DNA from: Bacteroidales bacterium
GTDB taxonomy: Bacteria > Bacteroidota > Bacteroidia > Bacteroidales > GCA-2748055
Direction: 5' to 3'
Assembly: GCA_021738565.1 (NCBI GenBank)
Contig: JAIPBT010000012.1
Location: 1 to 64,000 of the forward strand
DNA length: 64,000 bases
A program made the position numbers and the translations under genes. Under the pieces are notes generated by a model. The model was not told the origin of the DNA, did not search any database, and saw only the letters and a list, made by a program, of their open reading frames with translations. The first letter of the stretch is position 1, and the number at the start of each line of letters is the position of its first letter. Below are positions 38,388 through 48,583 of the stretch, one piece after another.

Positions 38388-40709
38388 ATGTTAAGAAAAA
38401 TCTTGTTTTTGCTCATACTGTTCACTCATTTAGCGGGTAATTCCCAGGATACTGTACATATCAAAAACCTGGTGAACTCCATGTTCCCTGCCGATTCGCT
38501 ATACATGGGCACAGCAGCCCATGAATGGGTACTTGGAACCATGACCGAGACCATCATCGACAACGAATACAGCTACATAACTCCGGCCAACGATTTCAAA
38601 CAATCCTACGTGCATCCTACCTTCGATACATGGAGATGGGAACGCGCTGACACCTGGGTTCAGCACTGCAGGGAAAACGGACAGGTGATCAGAATGCATG
38701 CACCCATCAGTCCGCAGGTATCCACATGGGCAAAGGAGGATTCAAGGACCGCCGATGAGCTGGAAAGAATGCTTGAAGAGTATGTGACTGCCATTTGCCA
38801 GCGATACAACGACACTGCTCATATTGTCTGGCTTGATGTGGTAAATGAGATCCTGAATCCCGACGGCACCTGGTTCGGACCTAAGCCCGGAACAGACAGC
38901 TGGGAAAATCCATGGCCTAAAATGGGATATGATGAATCGGTGGAACTGAATCCCCCAATTTACATCAAGCGGGCTTTTGAGGTTGCCAACCAGTATGGTC
39001 CAAATATAAAATTGATCATCAACCAGCATACGGATTCAAAAGCTTCATGGGAAAAACTCAAGCAGGTGGTATACTATTTAAGGAACAACGGATTGCGGGT
39101 TGACGGTGTCGGCTGGCAGGCGCATGTTGACCTGGGATGGGAAAAGATACCCGGAAACAAAGAAAGGCTGTATGATTTCATCGACTGGTGCCACCAGAAT
39201 GACCTCGAATTCCACATAACAGAATTCAATGTCTGGCTGAGAACAGGCGATGAATTAAAATATGAGGGGCAGGCCGACTCTTTTTATGAGATCGTGAAGC
39301 TAGCAGCAAGCAAATACAAAAACGGGATCGTGGGAATAAATTTCTGGCACATCAGGGCCGAAGAGACCAACCAACCCACGAGAGATGGCGGATTGTGGAC
39401 CAATGATCGTATTCCAAAGAAGGCCTATTATGATGTGAAGAGGGCACTGTATGAGATCGCCAATAAGACCGGCCCGACAATCAAAACAACACCCGTTCGT
39501 TCAGCGGTTGTAAACGAAGAGTACAGGTTCGAACCTGAAATTGTCGGTGTTGTGGGACAGGTATCCTACGACCTCTCCACGGACAAACAATCAGACTTGC
39601 TTACACTGAGTGAAAACGGAGTCTTATCAGGAACTCCATTGGTTGAAGATACAATTAATATTACCTACACAGTTACCGATGATATCGGGCCCAGAGAACT
39701 TAAATATGAATTGATCATATATGGTGAAAAACTGCAGATCCTGTCAGAGCCAGCGAATGAAGCAACCGTAGGATACAATTATGAATATCAGCTGGAATGG
39801 TCGGGTGAGGGAACATGGACGCTCGAAACAGATCCCGATGCCGGCTGGCTGACAATAGACGAAAAAGGACAGCTCTCAGGAATTCCGGATTCCACAGGAC
39901 AATACAGGGTTACTGTAAAGCTGAAAAGAAATGACCAGGTTACAGAGCAGACCTTTGCCCTGCAGGTTTATGATAAACTGGAAATTACTTCTTCCCCAAA
40001 GACAGAAGCTACAGAAGACAAACCATACCGGTACCAGGTTATTTTTAAAGGATTTGCAGAATTCAGCCTGGTTACGGATCCGGTTGCAGACTGGCTCACC
40101 ATCGATGAAAACGGTACATTGAGTGGAACACCCCTGCAAGCTGACACCATTCATGTGATCATTACCGCATGGAATGATCTTACAACCGTAACCCAGGAAT
40201 TCGACCTGCACATTGCAGAATCACTCGAATTTGTCTCCACTCCCATAGATACTGCCAGGGTGGGAGAACTTTACCAATACCAGGTGGAGCACCGGGGAAT
40301 TGGCGACATTGTTTTTTATACCGGCAAACCGGCCGATTGGCTTTCCATGGACTCAACAAAACTGATCAGTGGAATACCCCCAAATCCGGATACCCTGAAA
40401 GTAACCCTGAAACTGTTCAATGATGCTACAACAACCTTCCAGGTATACAATCTGGTGATACATCGTCCCCTTGCCGTTTCTCAGGACCAGTTTCCATCTT
40501 TCGAGGTTTATCCGAATCCTGCTGAAGAGAGGTTCATCATAAGCAACCTGATTCCTGGAGACCGGGTAACGGTCCATGACCAGTCGGGCAAATTAAAATA
40601 TGATGCAAGGGCGCTTTCGGAAAAAATCATATTGCCTGTTCATTCCTGGATCAAAGGAGCATACTATATCAGGCACAGGGATCAAACAAAACTGGTGATC
40701 GTACAATAG
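38388..40709 (+). CDS. GH10 endo-1,4-beta-xylanase with Ig-like (He_PIG-type) repeats and T9SS-like C-terminus
   Basis: HIVWLDVVNEI; LEFHITEFNVW; repeated DWLTIDENGTLSGTP; C-terminus FEVYPNPAEERFII. Confidence 0.92.
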   Translation: MLRKILFLLILFTHLAGNSQDTVHIKNLVNSMFPADSLYMGTAAHEWVLGTMTETIIDNEYSYITPANDFKQSYVHPTFDTWRWERADTWVQHCRENGQVIRMHAPISPQVSTWAKEDSRTADELERMLEEYVTAICQRYNDTAHIVWLDVVNEILNPDGTWFGPKPGTDSWENPWPKMGYDESVELNPPIYIKRAFEVANQYGPNIKLIINQHTDSKASWEKLKQVVYYLRNNGLRVDGVGWQAHVDLGWEKIPGNKERLYDFIDWCHQNDLEFHITEFNVWLRTGDELKYEGQADSFYEIVKLAASKYKNGIVGINFWHIRAEETNQPTRDGGLWTNDRIPKKAYYDVKRALYEIANKTGPTIKTTPVRSAVVNEEYRFEPEIVGVVGQVSYDLSTDKQSDLLTLSENGVLSGTPLVEDTINITYTVTDDIGPRELKYELIIYGEKLQILSEPANEATVGYNYEYQLEWSGEGTWTLETDPDAGWLTIDEKGQLSGIPDSTGQYRVTVKLKRNDQVTEQTFALQVYDKLEITSSPKTEATEDKPYRYQVIFKGFAEFSLVTDPVADWLTIDENGTLSGTPLQADTIHVIITAWNDLTTVTQEFDLHIAESLEFVSTPIDTARVGELYQYQVEHRGIGDIVFYTGKPADWLSMDSTKLISGIPPNPDTLKVTLKLFNDATTTFQVYNLVIHRPLAVSQDQFPSFEVYPNPAEERFIISNLIPGDRVTVHDQSGKLKYDARALSEKIILPVHSWIKGAYYIRHRDQTKLVIVQ

Positions 40710-40714
40710 TCTGA

Positions 40715-43700
40715 TTATCTTCCCGATATCACCCTGAAAGTGGCAATCCTTCCATCCTGCATCTCTACGACCAGGAAATACATCCCCACACTGAGCTTCA
40801 GTTCATCAAGTGTCAATTCCATTCTTCCCCCTGCGTCTATATTATAAATGGTTTCTCCTGTGATATCCGCAAGTCGAATGCGGGAAACCGGCAAGCCTGA
40901 CCTTACTTCGATAAAGTTGTCAAAGGGGTTCGGATAAATCACAACAGGAATAAATCCCGATTCCACAATGCCGGAAGTGCCTACCACAAACATTATACTA
41001 TCGCAAACATCAGGATTGGAAACCGATGTTGCGATTATGCTTGTTGTTCCTATAGCTGTTCCGGTAACGAGTCCTGCATCATTTATAAAAGCAATACCGG
41101 TGTCTTCACTTTTCCATGAAACCGTTTTATCGGTTGCATCTGGTGGTTCAATATTTACCGTGAGTTGAACAACGCTGTCAACTTTCAGATACAGGGTGTC
41201 TCCTTCGATTGTTACAGAAGTTACTTCGGTGAAGGAATGATCTTCAACTGTGATTTCCAACTCCGCGGATACTTCGGGATCAGAAACACTGGCAGCTGAG
41301 ATGACAGTTGTCCCCCGGTCAAGTGCAGTTACCAAACCTGCTTCATTTACAGACGCTACTGTGGGAACTGAGCTTTCCCAGGAAATTCCGGGCTCTGATG
41401 CATTTACAGGACTTACTGTTGCATCCAGTTGCAGGACATTGCCTTTTTCCAGTGTGACTGGGGCAATTGTATCCAGGAAGGTACCTGTTACAGGTATATC
41501 TGTTCCTCTTTCCAGCCAAACGTTATCCAGGTATACCGTATATATATCCTGTGTTCCGACACCGAACATGAATTGTATTTTGGTAATTTCCCGGTTCACC
41601 ATATCAAGATCCGCCAGGTCGAACACGAGCTGTGTCCACCTGTTTGCAGGAACAGTGATCTCTGCCTGGGTTTTTCCAAGCAGGCTGGTATCACGGAAGA
41701 ATTCAAACTGAACACTTCCTGTTTCACCTGTGCTGTAGACCATCATTGACAACCTCGACCAGTCACGGGTGGATTTTGGGGGAAACGCGATTCCAAAACC
41801 TCCTACGAATGCGGCACCGCGTTCCCAGGAAAAAACATTTTCAGAATTGTTGATGTCTGATGACTCAGGATTGGCAATCTTTGACCAGGTATCTGTTGAC
41901 CAGGCATACCCCCCGTACCCGGCAGACCAATCCAGTTCATAGGCTTCAAAATCAAGAATCATACTGGTTTCATAGGTTGTTGGTTCGATGTATGTTCCTC
42001 CATCAACATAAACTGTACACTCCCTTATATCACCATACAAAGGAACAGCTTTGAGAGCAACTGTTCCCTTTGAAACTGCAGTAACCTTTCCGTATTGATC
42101 AACCATGGCGATTGTGCTGTCCATGCTTATCCATGAAAACGGATGGCCATCCGATTCCGCAACTATGACATATTCATCTCCGGAGGACATTTCGAGTGAT
42201 TGATCACTGATGGTCAATCCTTCAAAATATTCAGCAGTCTTACCCGATAGTATAAAGTCATCAAAAAAGCATGTCATGGCAGGCATGTTACCGGTAGGAT
42301 TGACAAAAACATTGAATTGCTTCAGTGCATAATTCACATCCAGGTCATATGCAAAAAGTTTCCATGCATTTTCACCCGCTACGGGTGCTGTGAATTCATT
42401 GCCTGTTTCACCGGTTGTGTCTTTCAATTGTATATAGAATGCTTCGATCCCATCCCCAAAGTACTTGAACCTGAACTGGCTGAATTTATCCAGGTCCTGC
42501 GGGTGGTCGGTTGGAAGCACAATACCTATCAGTTTGTAATCACCTGCAGGTTTGTTGTACTGCACCACTTTTTCACTGTTATTGGATGCAACCTTCAGGG
42601 GATTGGCCGCAGCAATGTCAGAACTGCCCCCGGGAGTATACAATTGCGCCACTTCCGGCATGGGTGAAGAGAGGACCGGGACCACACTGTCAAAATCAGC
42701 TACAATATAATCGTATGCTGCAATGACTGTTACGCTGCATGTATCTCTCCTTGAACTGTTCAGTGAAGTGGCAATTACATGTACTTCTCCGGGTGCAATT
42801 GCATGAAGGATACCATTTTCGTCGACACTGACAATTCCTTCAACGCTGTATGACCAATCGATAAAATTATTCGTTGCACTGTCCGGGTAAAAAAAAACAT
42901 CCAGGTATGCTGTCTGACCCTCGACCAGGCTGAGGGAGTCAGGTTCAACCGAGATCGAATCCACAGCGATCTCCTCCCAATCGCAAATGACATTGCAACT
43001 TGCTTCAACAGAACCATCCAATGTTGAACAGGTTATGGTGCAGGTGCCGCTTGTTACACCGGTTACTCTTCCCATCTCATCCACATGGGCAATCCGGCTG
43101 TCAGATGATGTCCATGCCAGCGCCGGAAAGGTGGCATCTTCCGGGTCAATGGTAACTTTAAGTGTATCAATGCTCCCGGGCTTAGAAAGTGTTGTTTCCG
43201 GCTTATTGATATTCAGCGCTGTTACCGGTTTGGCAGATGTTGCATTTTCATTGTGCCTGTTGTTAACAAAGCCATAGGTCAGCAAACCATAAACAGCGTT
43301 CTGATGCACAGTATTTTCAGAAGACAAGGGTGCATGGATATTGCTGTTCCATCTTTCGTGACCCGGCCATTCCTCCATGAACGGGTACTGGGAAAAGTTG
43401 GCCCAGTCCTTGTTCCATGGGCCATGTCCTCCTTCATATTCAACACCATCGATGGTCCAGGTATAGGGATCATAACCATAGGACATAGACCACGGACCAT
43501 AAGGGATAAATCCGGGGTAAACCACCCAGTCGTTGTTGTACCTGCTGTCGAGATGAAACCCAACCTCAGCGGGCCGGGGGCCCAGATGGGTGACCCAGGT
43601 GGTATGGAGGGGATTGCAACCAAGGAAATAATCTGCCGTGGTGTGCGCCACATCAAGGTACTCCTTTTCACCTGTAATTCCATATGCCATCATAACCTCA

Positions 43701-45685
43701 AAGATCTTCGGAGTGGTTGCCTGTCCCACAAGCATGGGCATATCAAAGACGCCCCCATAGCGGCATGCACGTTGCTCTGCTGCGACCATCCCGTTGAACT
43801 CTGCATTTCCTGCAGCAACATCAACAAGATCTTTTTCGAGAATTCTATCCTTTGAATAATTATCGGCCAACAGGTAGGTATAAACTCCATATCGCTCATC
43901 CTCTGCAAGGCGGGTTTTGTTTCTTATCTCTTCCAATTCCAGCAAGGCTGCATCATGATATATAGGTTCGTTGGTCAGCCTGTAAAGACTTGCCGCTGCA
44001 TACATCCTGTAAATTCCAAGCGGTCCTCCGAAATTGTTGTTGCTCTCAGGCTGGTTTCCAGGTGCAGAGGCCCATGCATAGGCTTCAATTGCCTCTTTCT
44101 CCCAGTCTACCGTATCCCTGGTCATGGATTGTAGATCCACATGGTCCAGCATCTCTACCGGGAAAGCATGTGGATCTTTTCCTAATTTTTCCAATATCAG
44201 CGCAAACTGCGCAGCCTGACCTGCATAGAGATAAGTCATGAAAGGATCTGCCTGTGTGACCACGTAATGCCTGTAATCCTGCCAGGAAGGTTTATTGCTC
44301 TGTGCATTGCCCTCCACTTCGTTGTAAACATCCGGACAAACCCTGGCACCCCCGACACCTCCGTCTGAATAGCCTTTGTCCATCAGTTCCTTCCTGAGAC
44401 GGTAATTGAACTTGATGAGCCAGGATGCTTCATCCACGATATCAGGTATGCCGTTCCCGCATTCAGGCAGGTTCAGGTCACCATCTGCAAATCTTTCCGG
44501 GAAAAATTCATAGGTAAGCATCAAAAGTGGGGGGATCCGCTGGTGTGAAAAATAACCATCCCAATCTCCTGCGTCATGGTACCATCCCACAACGTCGAGG
44601 ACATTCCCTTCAGCAGCATCGCGGATCGCAGCCTGTGAACTGCCTCCTCCATCCCCGTTCTGCCAACTGGTATAGGGAAAATCAGAATAAAGCAACTGAC
44701 CGGAGAAATCGGCGCCGTCATCACTGGTCACTTTTGTATTCTGATTCACCGGGCGGATGTAACCCTCTTCAGTGTATGGAGGTGCAAGTCGAATACCGCT
44801 GCGCTGGTGGTAAAGTGCGCGACCGACCGTGTAATATGCATTCCATAAAGCATCATTACCGATCTTAAAAGGAAAGGAACAGCCCATTCCCTCAACCACA
44901 AGCTCATAGATTCCGTTATCCGTGATCGAAGTGAATTCGCATTCATAAACTTCCGCACCAAGGAAATTGCGGTCCGGCGTATCATTGGGCTGACCCGTTT
45001 CAGCATTCGTGGCAGACTTCCGCTTCTTCAGTACTCCTGAAAATACGGGATCAACAACCCCATCCTTATATACATAAAATGATTTCCCGTTGTATGCAGT
45101 AAGATCAAGTCCGCCCCTGTCTCCCATCCATTGGTAAACATACCCTAATTTCGGAGCATTGGTCTCGTATCCGATGGTATTGACATGCACCGATTCACTT
45201 CTTAACTCCTTTTCATCAAAAGTGAAGCTCCATTCGCTTCCATTCGCTGCAAGGTTACCCGTTTGGAGGACATAGGTGTTCCCAGATTTAAGTTCATTTT
45301 CCAGGAACAGGTAGATAAAATGCTTAGATGCCCATGGTTTGGACCGCGGATCGAAGGAGTTACCGCCCCATGGCGCATCTTTTACAAACTCGGTGCCCTT
45401 GCTCTTGCGGCCTATATCAACCGGATGCAAAGCCGGGGAGTACTCTGCATCCGTATCGCTGGTTATTGTATAGCTTACAACGTCAGTGGCAGCGTCAATG
45501 GCAAGCCTGTCAACCTGAAGGTCGCTGGGATAAACAACCGTTCCGTCATCAAAGACCACTAGCAGGATCTTGTTCGTAACGGGAGTTATGTCTACAATAT
45601 CAGAGGACCTTGCCGGTAGAATAGAAACAAGTAAGCAAGTCAAAACAAATATAACCTTGTATAAAACTTTTTCAGAAGATCTCAT
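40715..45685 (-). CDS. very large GH9 protein with Big_2 Ig-like repeats, two CBM-like jelly-roll segments and T9SS-like C-terminus
   Basis: VVGWYHDAGDWDGYFSHQRIPPLLM; DSRIAHVDEMGRVTGVTSGTCTIT; VVIYPNPFDNFIEVRSG; start likely at the internal Met. Confidence 0.88.
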   Translation of the reverse strand: MRSSEKVLYKVIFVLTCLLVSILPARSSDIVDITPVTNKILLVVFDDGTVVYPSDLQVDRLAIDAATDVVSYTITSDTDAEYSPALHPVDIGRKSKGTEFVKDAPWGGNSFDPRSKPWASKHFIYLFLENELKSGNTYVLQTGNLAANGSEWSFTFDEKELRSESVHVNTIGYETNAPKLGYVYQWMGDRGGLDLTAYNGKSFYVYKDGVVDPVFSGVLKKRKSATNAETGQPNDTPDRNFLGAEVYECEFTSITDNGIYELVVEGMGCSFPFKIGNDALWNAYYTVGRALYHQRSGIRLAPPYTEEGYIRPVNQNTKVTSDDGADFSGQLLYSDFPYTSWQNGDGGGSSQAAIRDAAEGNVLDVVGWYHDAGDWDGYFSHQRIPPLLMLTYEFFPERFADGDLNLPECGNGIPDIVDEASWLIKFNYRLRKELMDKGYSDGGVGGARVCPDVYNEVEGNAQSNKPSWQDYRHYVVTQADPFMTYLYAGQAAQFALILEKLGKDPHAFPVEMLDHVDLQSMTRDTVDWEKEAIEAYAWASAPGNQPESNNNFGGPLGIYRMYAAASLYRLTNEPIYHDAALLELEEIRNKTRLAEDERYGVYTYLLADNYSKDRILEKDLVDVAAGNAEFNGMVAAEQRACRYGGVFDMPMLVGQATTPKIFEVMMAYGITGEKEYLDVAHTTADYFLGCNPLHTTWVTHLGPRPAEVGFHLDSRYNNDWVVYPGFIPYGPWSMSYGYDPYTWTIDGVEYEGGHGPWNKDWANFSQYPFMEEWPGHERWNSNIHAPLSSENTVHQNAVYGLLTYGFVNNRHNENATSAKPVTALNINKPETTLSKPGSIDTLKVTIDPEDATFPALAWTSSDSRIAHVDEMGRVTGVTSGTCTITCSTLDGSVEASCNVICDWEEIAVDSISVEPDSLSLVEGQTAYLDVFFYPDSATNNFIDWSYSVEGIVSVDENGILHAIAPGEVHVIATSLNSSRRDTCSVTVIAAYDYIVADFDSVVPVLSSPMPEVAQLYTPGGSSDIAAANPLKVASNNSEKVVQYNKPAGDYKLIGIVLPTDHPQDLDKFSQFRFKYFGDGIEAFYIQLKDTTGETGNEFTAPVAGENAWKLFAYDLDVNYALKQFNVFVNPTGNMPAMTCFFDDFILSGKTAEYFEGLTISDQSLEMSSGDEYVIVAESDGHPFSWISMDSTIAMVDQYGKVTAVSKGTVALKAVPLYGDIRECTVYVDGGTYIEPTTYETSMILDFEAYELDWSAGYGGYAWSTDTWSKIANPESSDINNSENVFSWERGAAFVGGFGIAFPPKSTRDWSRLSMMVYSTGETGSVQFEFFRDTSLLGKTQAEITVPANRWTQLVFDLADLDMVNREITKIQFMFGVGTQDIYTVYLDNVWLERGTDIPVTGTFLDTIAPVTLEKGNVLQLDATVSPVNASEPGISWESSVPTVASVNEAGLVTALDRGTTVISAASVSDPEVSAELEITVEDHSFTEVTSVTIEGDTLYLKVDSVVQLTVNIEPPDATDKTVSWKSEDTGIAFINDAGLVTGTAIGTTSIIATSVSNPDVCDSIMFVVGTSGIVESGFIPVVIYPNPFDNFIEVRSGLPVSRIRLADITGETIYNIDAGGRMELTLDELKLSVGMYFLVVEMQDGRIATFRVISGR

Positions 45686-45864
45686 ATAAATTGTTAATGA
45701 TAGATGCATTAAAGTTAACATAATACGACAACAGTCAGTAATTCGTAATTATTCTCCCGACTGATTGTCGGGATCATGAGCTCTTCGCCGCGGCGAATCG
45801 GTTCGTAATTCCTAAACGGTTATCACATTTATACATAGAGGAAAAGATCGGAATTATTGCCCCA

Positions 45865-46028
45865 GGTCCTTCGACGCGAGGTTCGGCGAAGCTCATAATT
45901 ACGTATAGGAAAAGGGGGGAGACTATCCCGGGTCCTTCGACGCGAGGTTCGACGAAGCTCATAATTACGTATAGGAAAAGGGGGGAGACTATCCCGGGTC
46001 CTTCGACGCGAGGTTCGGCGAAGCTCAC
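45865..46028. repeat. 66-bp tandem repeat (about 2.5 copies)
   Basis: ggtccttcgacgcgaggttcg(g/a)cgaagctcataattacgtataggaaaaggggggagactatcccg; unit starts 45865, 45931, 45997. Confidence 0.92.
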
Positions 46029-46030
46029 CT

Positions 46031-46124
46031 CTTCGCTCAGGAACCGGTCTTTATTGTCAGGTACCGATCTCGACAAGCTCGATCTTCCCACCTCACACCC
46101 CAACCAGCCGGTTCCTGAGCGAAG
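46031..46124. repeat. 17-bp perfect inverted repeat with ~60-bp spacer
   Basis: CTTCGCTCAGGAACCGG (46031-46047) / CCGGTTCCTGAGCGAAG (46108-46124). Confidence 0.85.
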
Positions 46125-46233
46125 CGTTGCACTGAGCGTAGCGCTGTACTGAGCGAAGTCGAAGTGCCGAAGTGTCGAGGGATTGCTCGTTATTGAAATG
46201 TGTTAATAATAAAGTGAATACAAATCGCAAACT

Positions 46234-46275
46234 AAGAAATATATATTTATTTTACTATATAAATATATATTTCTT
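46234..46275. repeat. 16-bp perfect AT-rich inverted repeat (hairpin) followed by a T-run
   Basis: AAGAAATATATATTTA ttttactata TAAATATATATTTCTT then TTTTTTTT. Confidence 0.85.
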
Positions 46276-46351
46276 TTTTTTGAAAAAATTTTGTTTGATG
46301 AATTGACCAATAGGGCGGGTTTTCTTTCAGACGCTTACTAAATCGAAATTT

Positions 46352-48475
46352 TCATTGTCTTCGTATTGGCACCTGGCCCTGCAAATACTTATCCAGCCAT
46401 CCCCTGAATTCCCGTTGCCATAGGATGGCGTTCTGTGGACTGGTGACAAAGTGGGTCTCATCGGGAAATACCAGCAATTTACTGGGTACGCCCAGCAGCT
46501 GCGCAGCATTAAATGCTTGCATACTCTGTGTGTAGGGGATCCTGAAATCATATTCCCCTGTAATGATGAGTATCGGTGTATCCCAGTTCTTTACCTTCAG
46601 GTGCGGTGAAAATGAATAGTTCCTGGGTTTGGGGACATCCCAGTAGGCTCCGCCATTGTCGTGGTGGACGAAGAACATCTCCTCTGTCTCTGTGTACATG
46701 CTTTCCGTATTGAATATCCCGCAATGGGAAATGAAAGTTTTGAACCTTCCCTCATGGATGCCGGCCAGGTAGAAAACAGAATACCCCCCGTAACTTGCAC
46801 CTACCGCTCCCAGCCGATCCTCATCCACATAAGGCTCCCCTGCCAGGTTATCGATTGCTGAAAGGTAATCCCGCATATTCTGACCACCATAATCCGTCGA
46901 AATCTGATCGTTCCATTCCTGTCCGAAAGTAGGCAGCCCTCGCCTGTTGGGAGCTACAACAACGTATCCACCCGATGCCATCATCTGGAAATTCCACCTG
47001 TAGGACCAGAACTGGCTGACGGCGCTCTGGGGTCCTCCCTGGCAATAAAGGAGCGCCGGGTATTCCCGGGTTTCATCAAACCCCGGGGGATGGATCACCC
47101 AGGTAAGCATCTCCTTCCCGTCCGTTGTGGGAACCCACCTCGACCGTACTTCTGCCATTTCGATATGATCATAGATATGTTTGTTAACAAAACTTATTTG
47201 CATCAAACCCCCGGTCTGCGGATCGATCTTAAAAAGCTCCGTTGCCATTTGCATCGACATGACTGATGCCGTTATGACACCGTTGGCCATATCAAACGAT
47301 GTAATATCATGAATGCCTTCGGTTACCATTTCAATATCCATAGAGTCCAAATCGATCCTGCCAACCTGGTAAGTCGCGTGATGCCCGGTGATGAACCAGA
47401 TGGTACCGTTGTCTTCCGACCAAACCAGGTTGGAAACATTCTGATCGAAATTCCCGGTGAGATAACTGATCTCGCCGGTTTCGAGGTCCCTCAGCATCAA
47501 CCGTTCCTTATCCGCTTCAAAACCCGGCGTCTCCATGCTCTGCCATGCCATCATCTTCCCATCGGGTGAAAATGTAGGATACCTGTCATACCCATCCATT
47601 CCTTCTGTAAGATTCTCTGTCGTCCGTGATTGAATGTCATACAAATAAATATCGGAATCGGTACTGATGGCATATTCATTCCTGCTCATTTTTTTGCAGG
47701 AATAGGCAACCTTTGTACCGTCTGCATTCCACGTGATCCCGGCCTGGTCAAACCAGGGAGAAAGCGGCGCTTCATAGGGTTCCCCCTCCATGATGTCAAA
47801 ATGGCGCTTCAATCCTTTGGCTGTAAGGTCTGCCACGAAAATATGAGAGACGTATTCATCTTCCCAATGGTCCCAGTGCCGGTACATCAATTCATCAATG
47901 ATACGGACATTTGCTTGGGGAAGATCTGGATAGATCTCATCAAGGGACTTCCTGTACTTAACTTCGGTCAGGTACAGTATCTTTGACCCGTCAGGCGAGT
48001 ACTCAAATCCGTTGATGCCGCCGTCAATTTCAGAGACCATCACTTTTTCCAGTCCATTGATGTCCATCTCCCACAATTGTATCTCACCCGATGCATTCGA
48101 GAGGAATCCGATACTGTCCGACCCGGGCTTCCATCTTGGATTGTAAGCAGATCCGCCACTTTCTGTCAGTTGCAGCAGGTCAGTACCAGCGGTTGTCGTT
48201 ACAAATATATCGGAAGAGCGTGCTTCTGTGGCTGCGTCGTACCTGGTAACAGTATACAATACATTTTTCCCGTCCGGTGAGAGCCGCTGCTCCCCCACCC
48301 TTCCGAATTTCCAGAGGATTTCGGGAGTCATTACACCGGCTTCAATTTCCTCCTGCGTCAGTTTTCCGGTGAAATCAGGTATGCTTTCTGAACGATCCGC
48401 ACCGTCATTGCATGAAGCAAAAACCAGCAGAAATACAACCAATAATGAACCTGGCAATGCAAAATATTTTTTCAT
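46352..48475 (-). CDS. S9-family prolyl oligopeptidase/acylaminoacyl peptidase
   Basis: WD40-like beta propeller; GAVGASYGGYSVFYLAGIHEGRF (GxSYGG), ITGEYDFRIPYTQS, FPDETHFV. Confidence 0.92.
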   Translation of the reverse strand: MKKYFALPGSLLVVFLLVFASCNDGADRSESIPDFTGKLTQEEIEAGVMTPEILWKFGRVGEQRLSPDGKNVLYTVTRYDAATEARSSDIFVTTTAGTDLLQLTESGGSAYNPRWKPGSDSIGFLSNASGEIQLWEMDINGLEKVMVSEIDGGINGFEYSPDGSKILYLTEVKYRKSLDEIYPDLPQANVRIIDELMYRHWDHWEDEYVSHIFVADLTAKGLKRHFDIMEGEPYEAPLSPWFDQAGITWNADGTKVAYSCKKMSRNEYAISTDSDIYLYDIQSRTTENLTEGMDGYDRYPTFSPDGKMMAWQSMETPGFEADKERLMLRDLETGEISYLTGNFDQNVSNLVWSEDNGTIWFITGHHATYQVGRIDLDSMDIEMVTEGIHDITSFDMANGVITASVMSMQMATELFKIDPQTGGLMQISFVNKHIYDHIEMAEVRSRWVPTTDGKEMLTWVIHPPGFDETREYPALLYCQGGPQSAVSQFWSYRWNFQMMASGGYVVVAPNRRGLPTFGQEWNDQISTDYGGQNMRDYLSAIDNLAGEPYVDEDRLGAVGASYGGYSVFYLAGIHEGRFKTFISHCGIFNTESMYTETEEMFFVHHDNGGAYWDVPKPRNYSFSPHLKVKNWDTPILIITGEYDFRIPYTQSMQAFNAAQLLGVPSKLLVFPDETHFVTSPQNAILWQREFRGWLDKYLQGQVPIRRQ

Positions 48476-48583
48476 GTTGATCAAAATTTATTGGATAATT
48501 AAAAATAATGATTTTAGATGATAATGTCTGCAGTTTTCCCGGATATTTATGCCAGATAAAAACATTTCGTTATTTTAGCAAGC

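Noticed and set aside
45865-46028. CRISPR-like array
   Set aside because: Contiguous 66-bp tandem copies without unique spacers, and no cas genes in the window
45774-46103. Minus-strand ORF encoding a repetitive peptide (SFAEPRVEGPGIVSPLFLYVIM)
   Set aside because: 66 is a multiple of 3, so the tandem DNA repeat stays open by chance; no plausible start context or homologous family recognised
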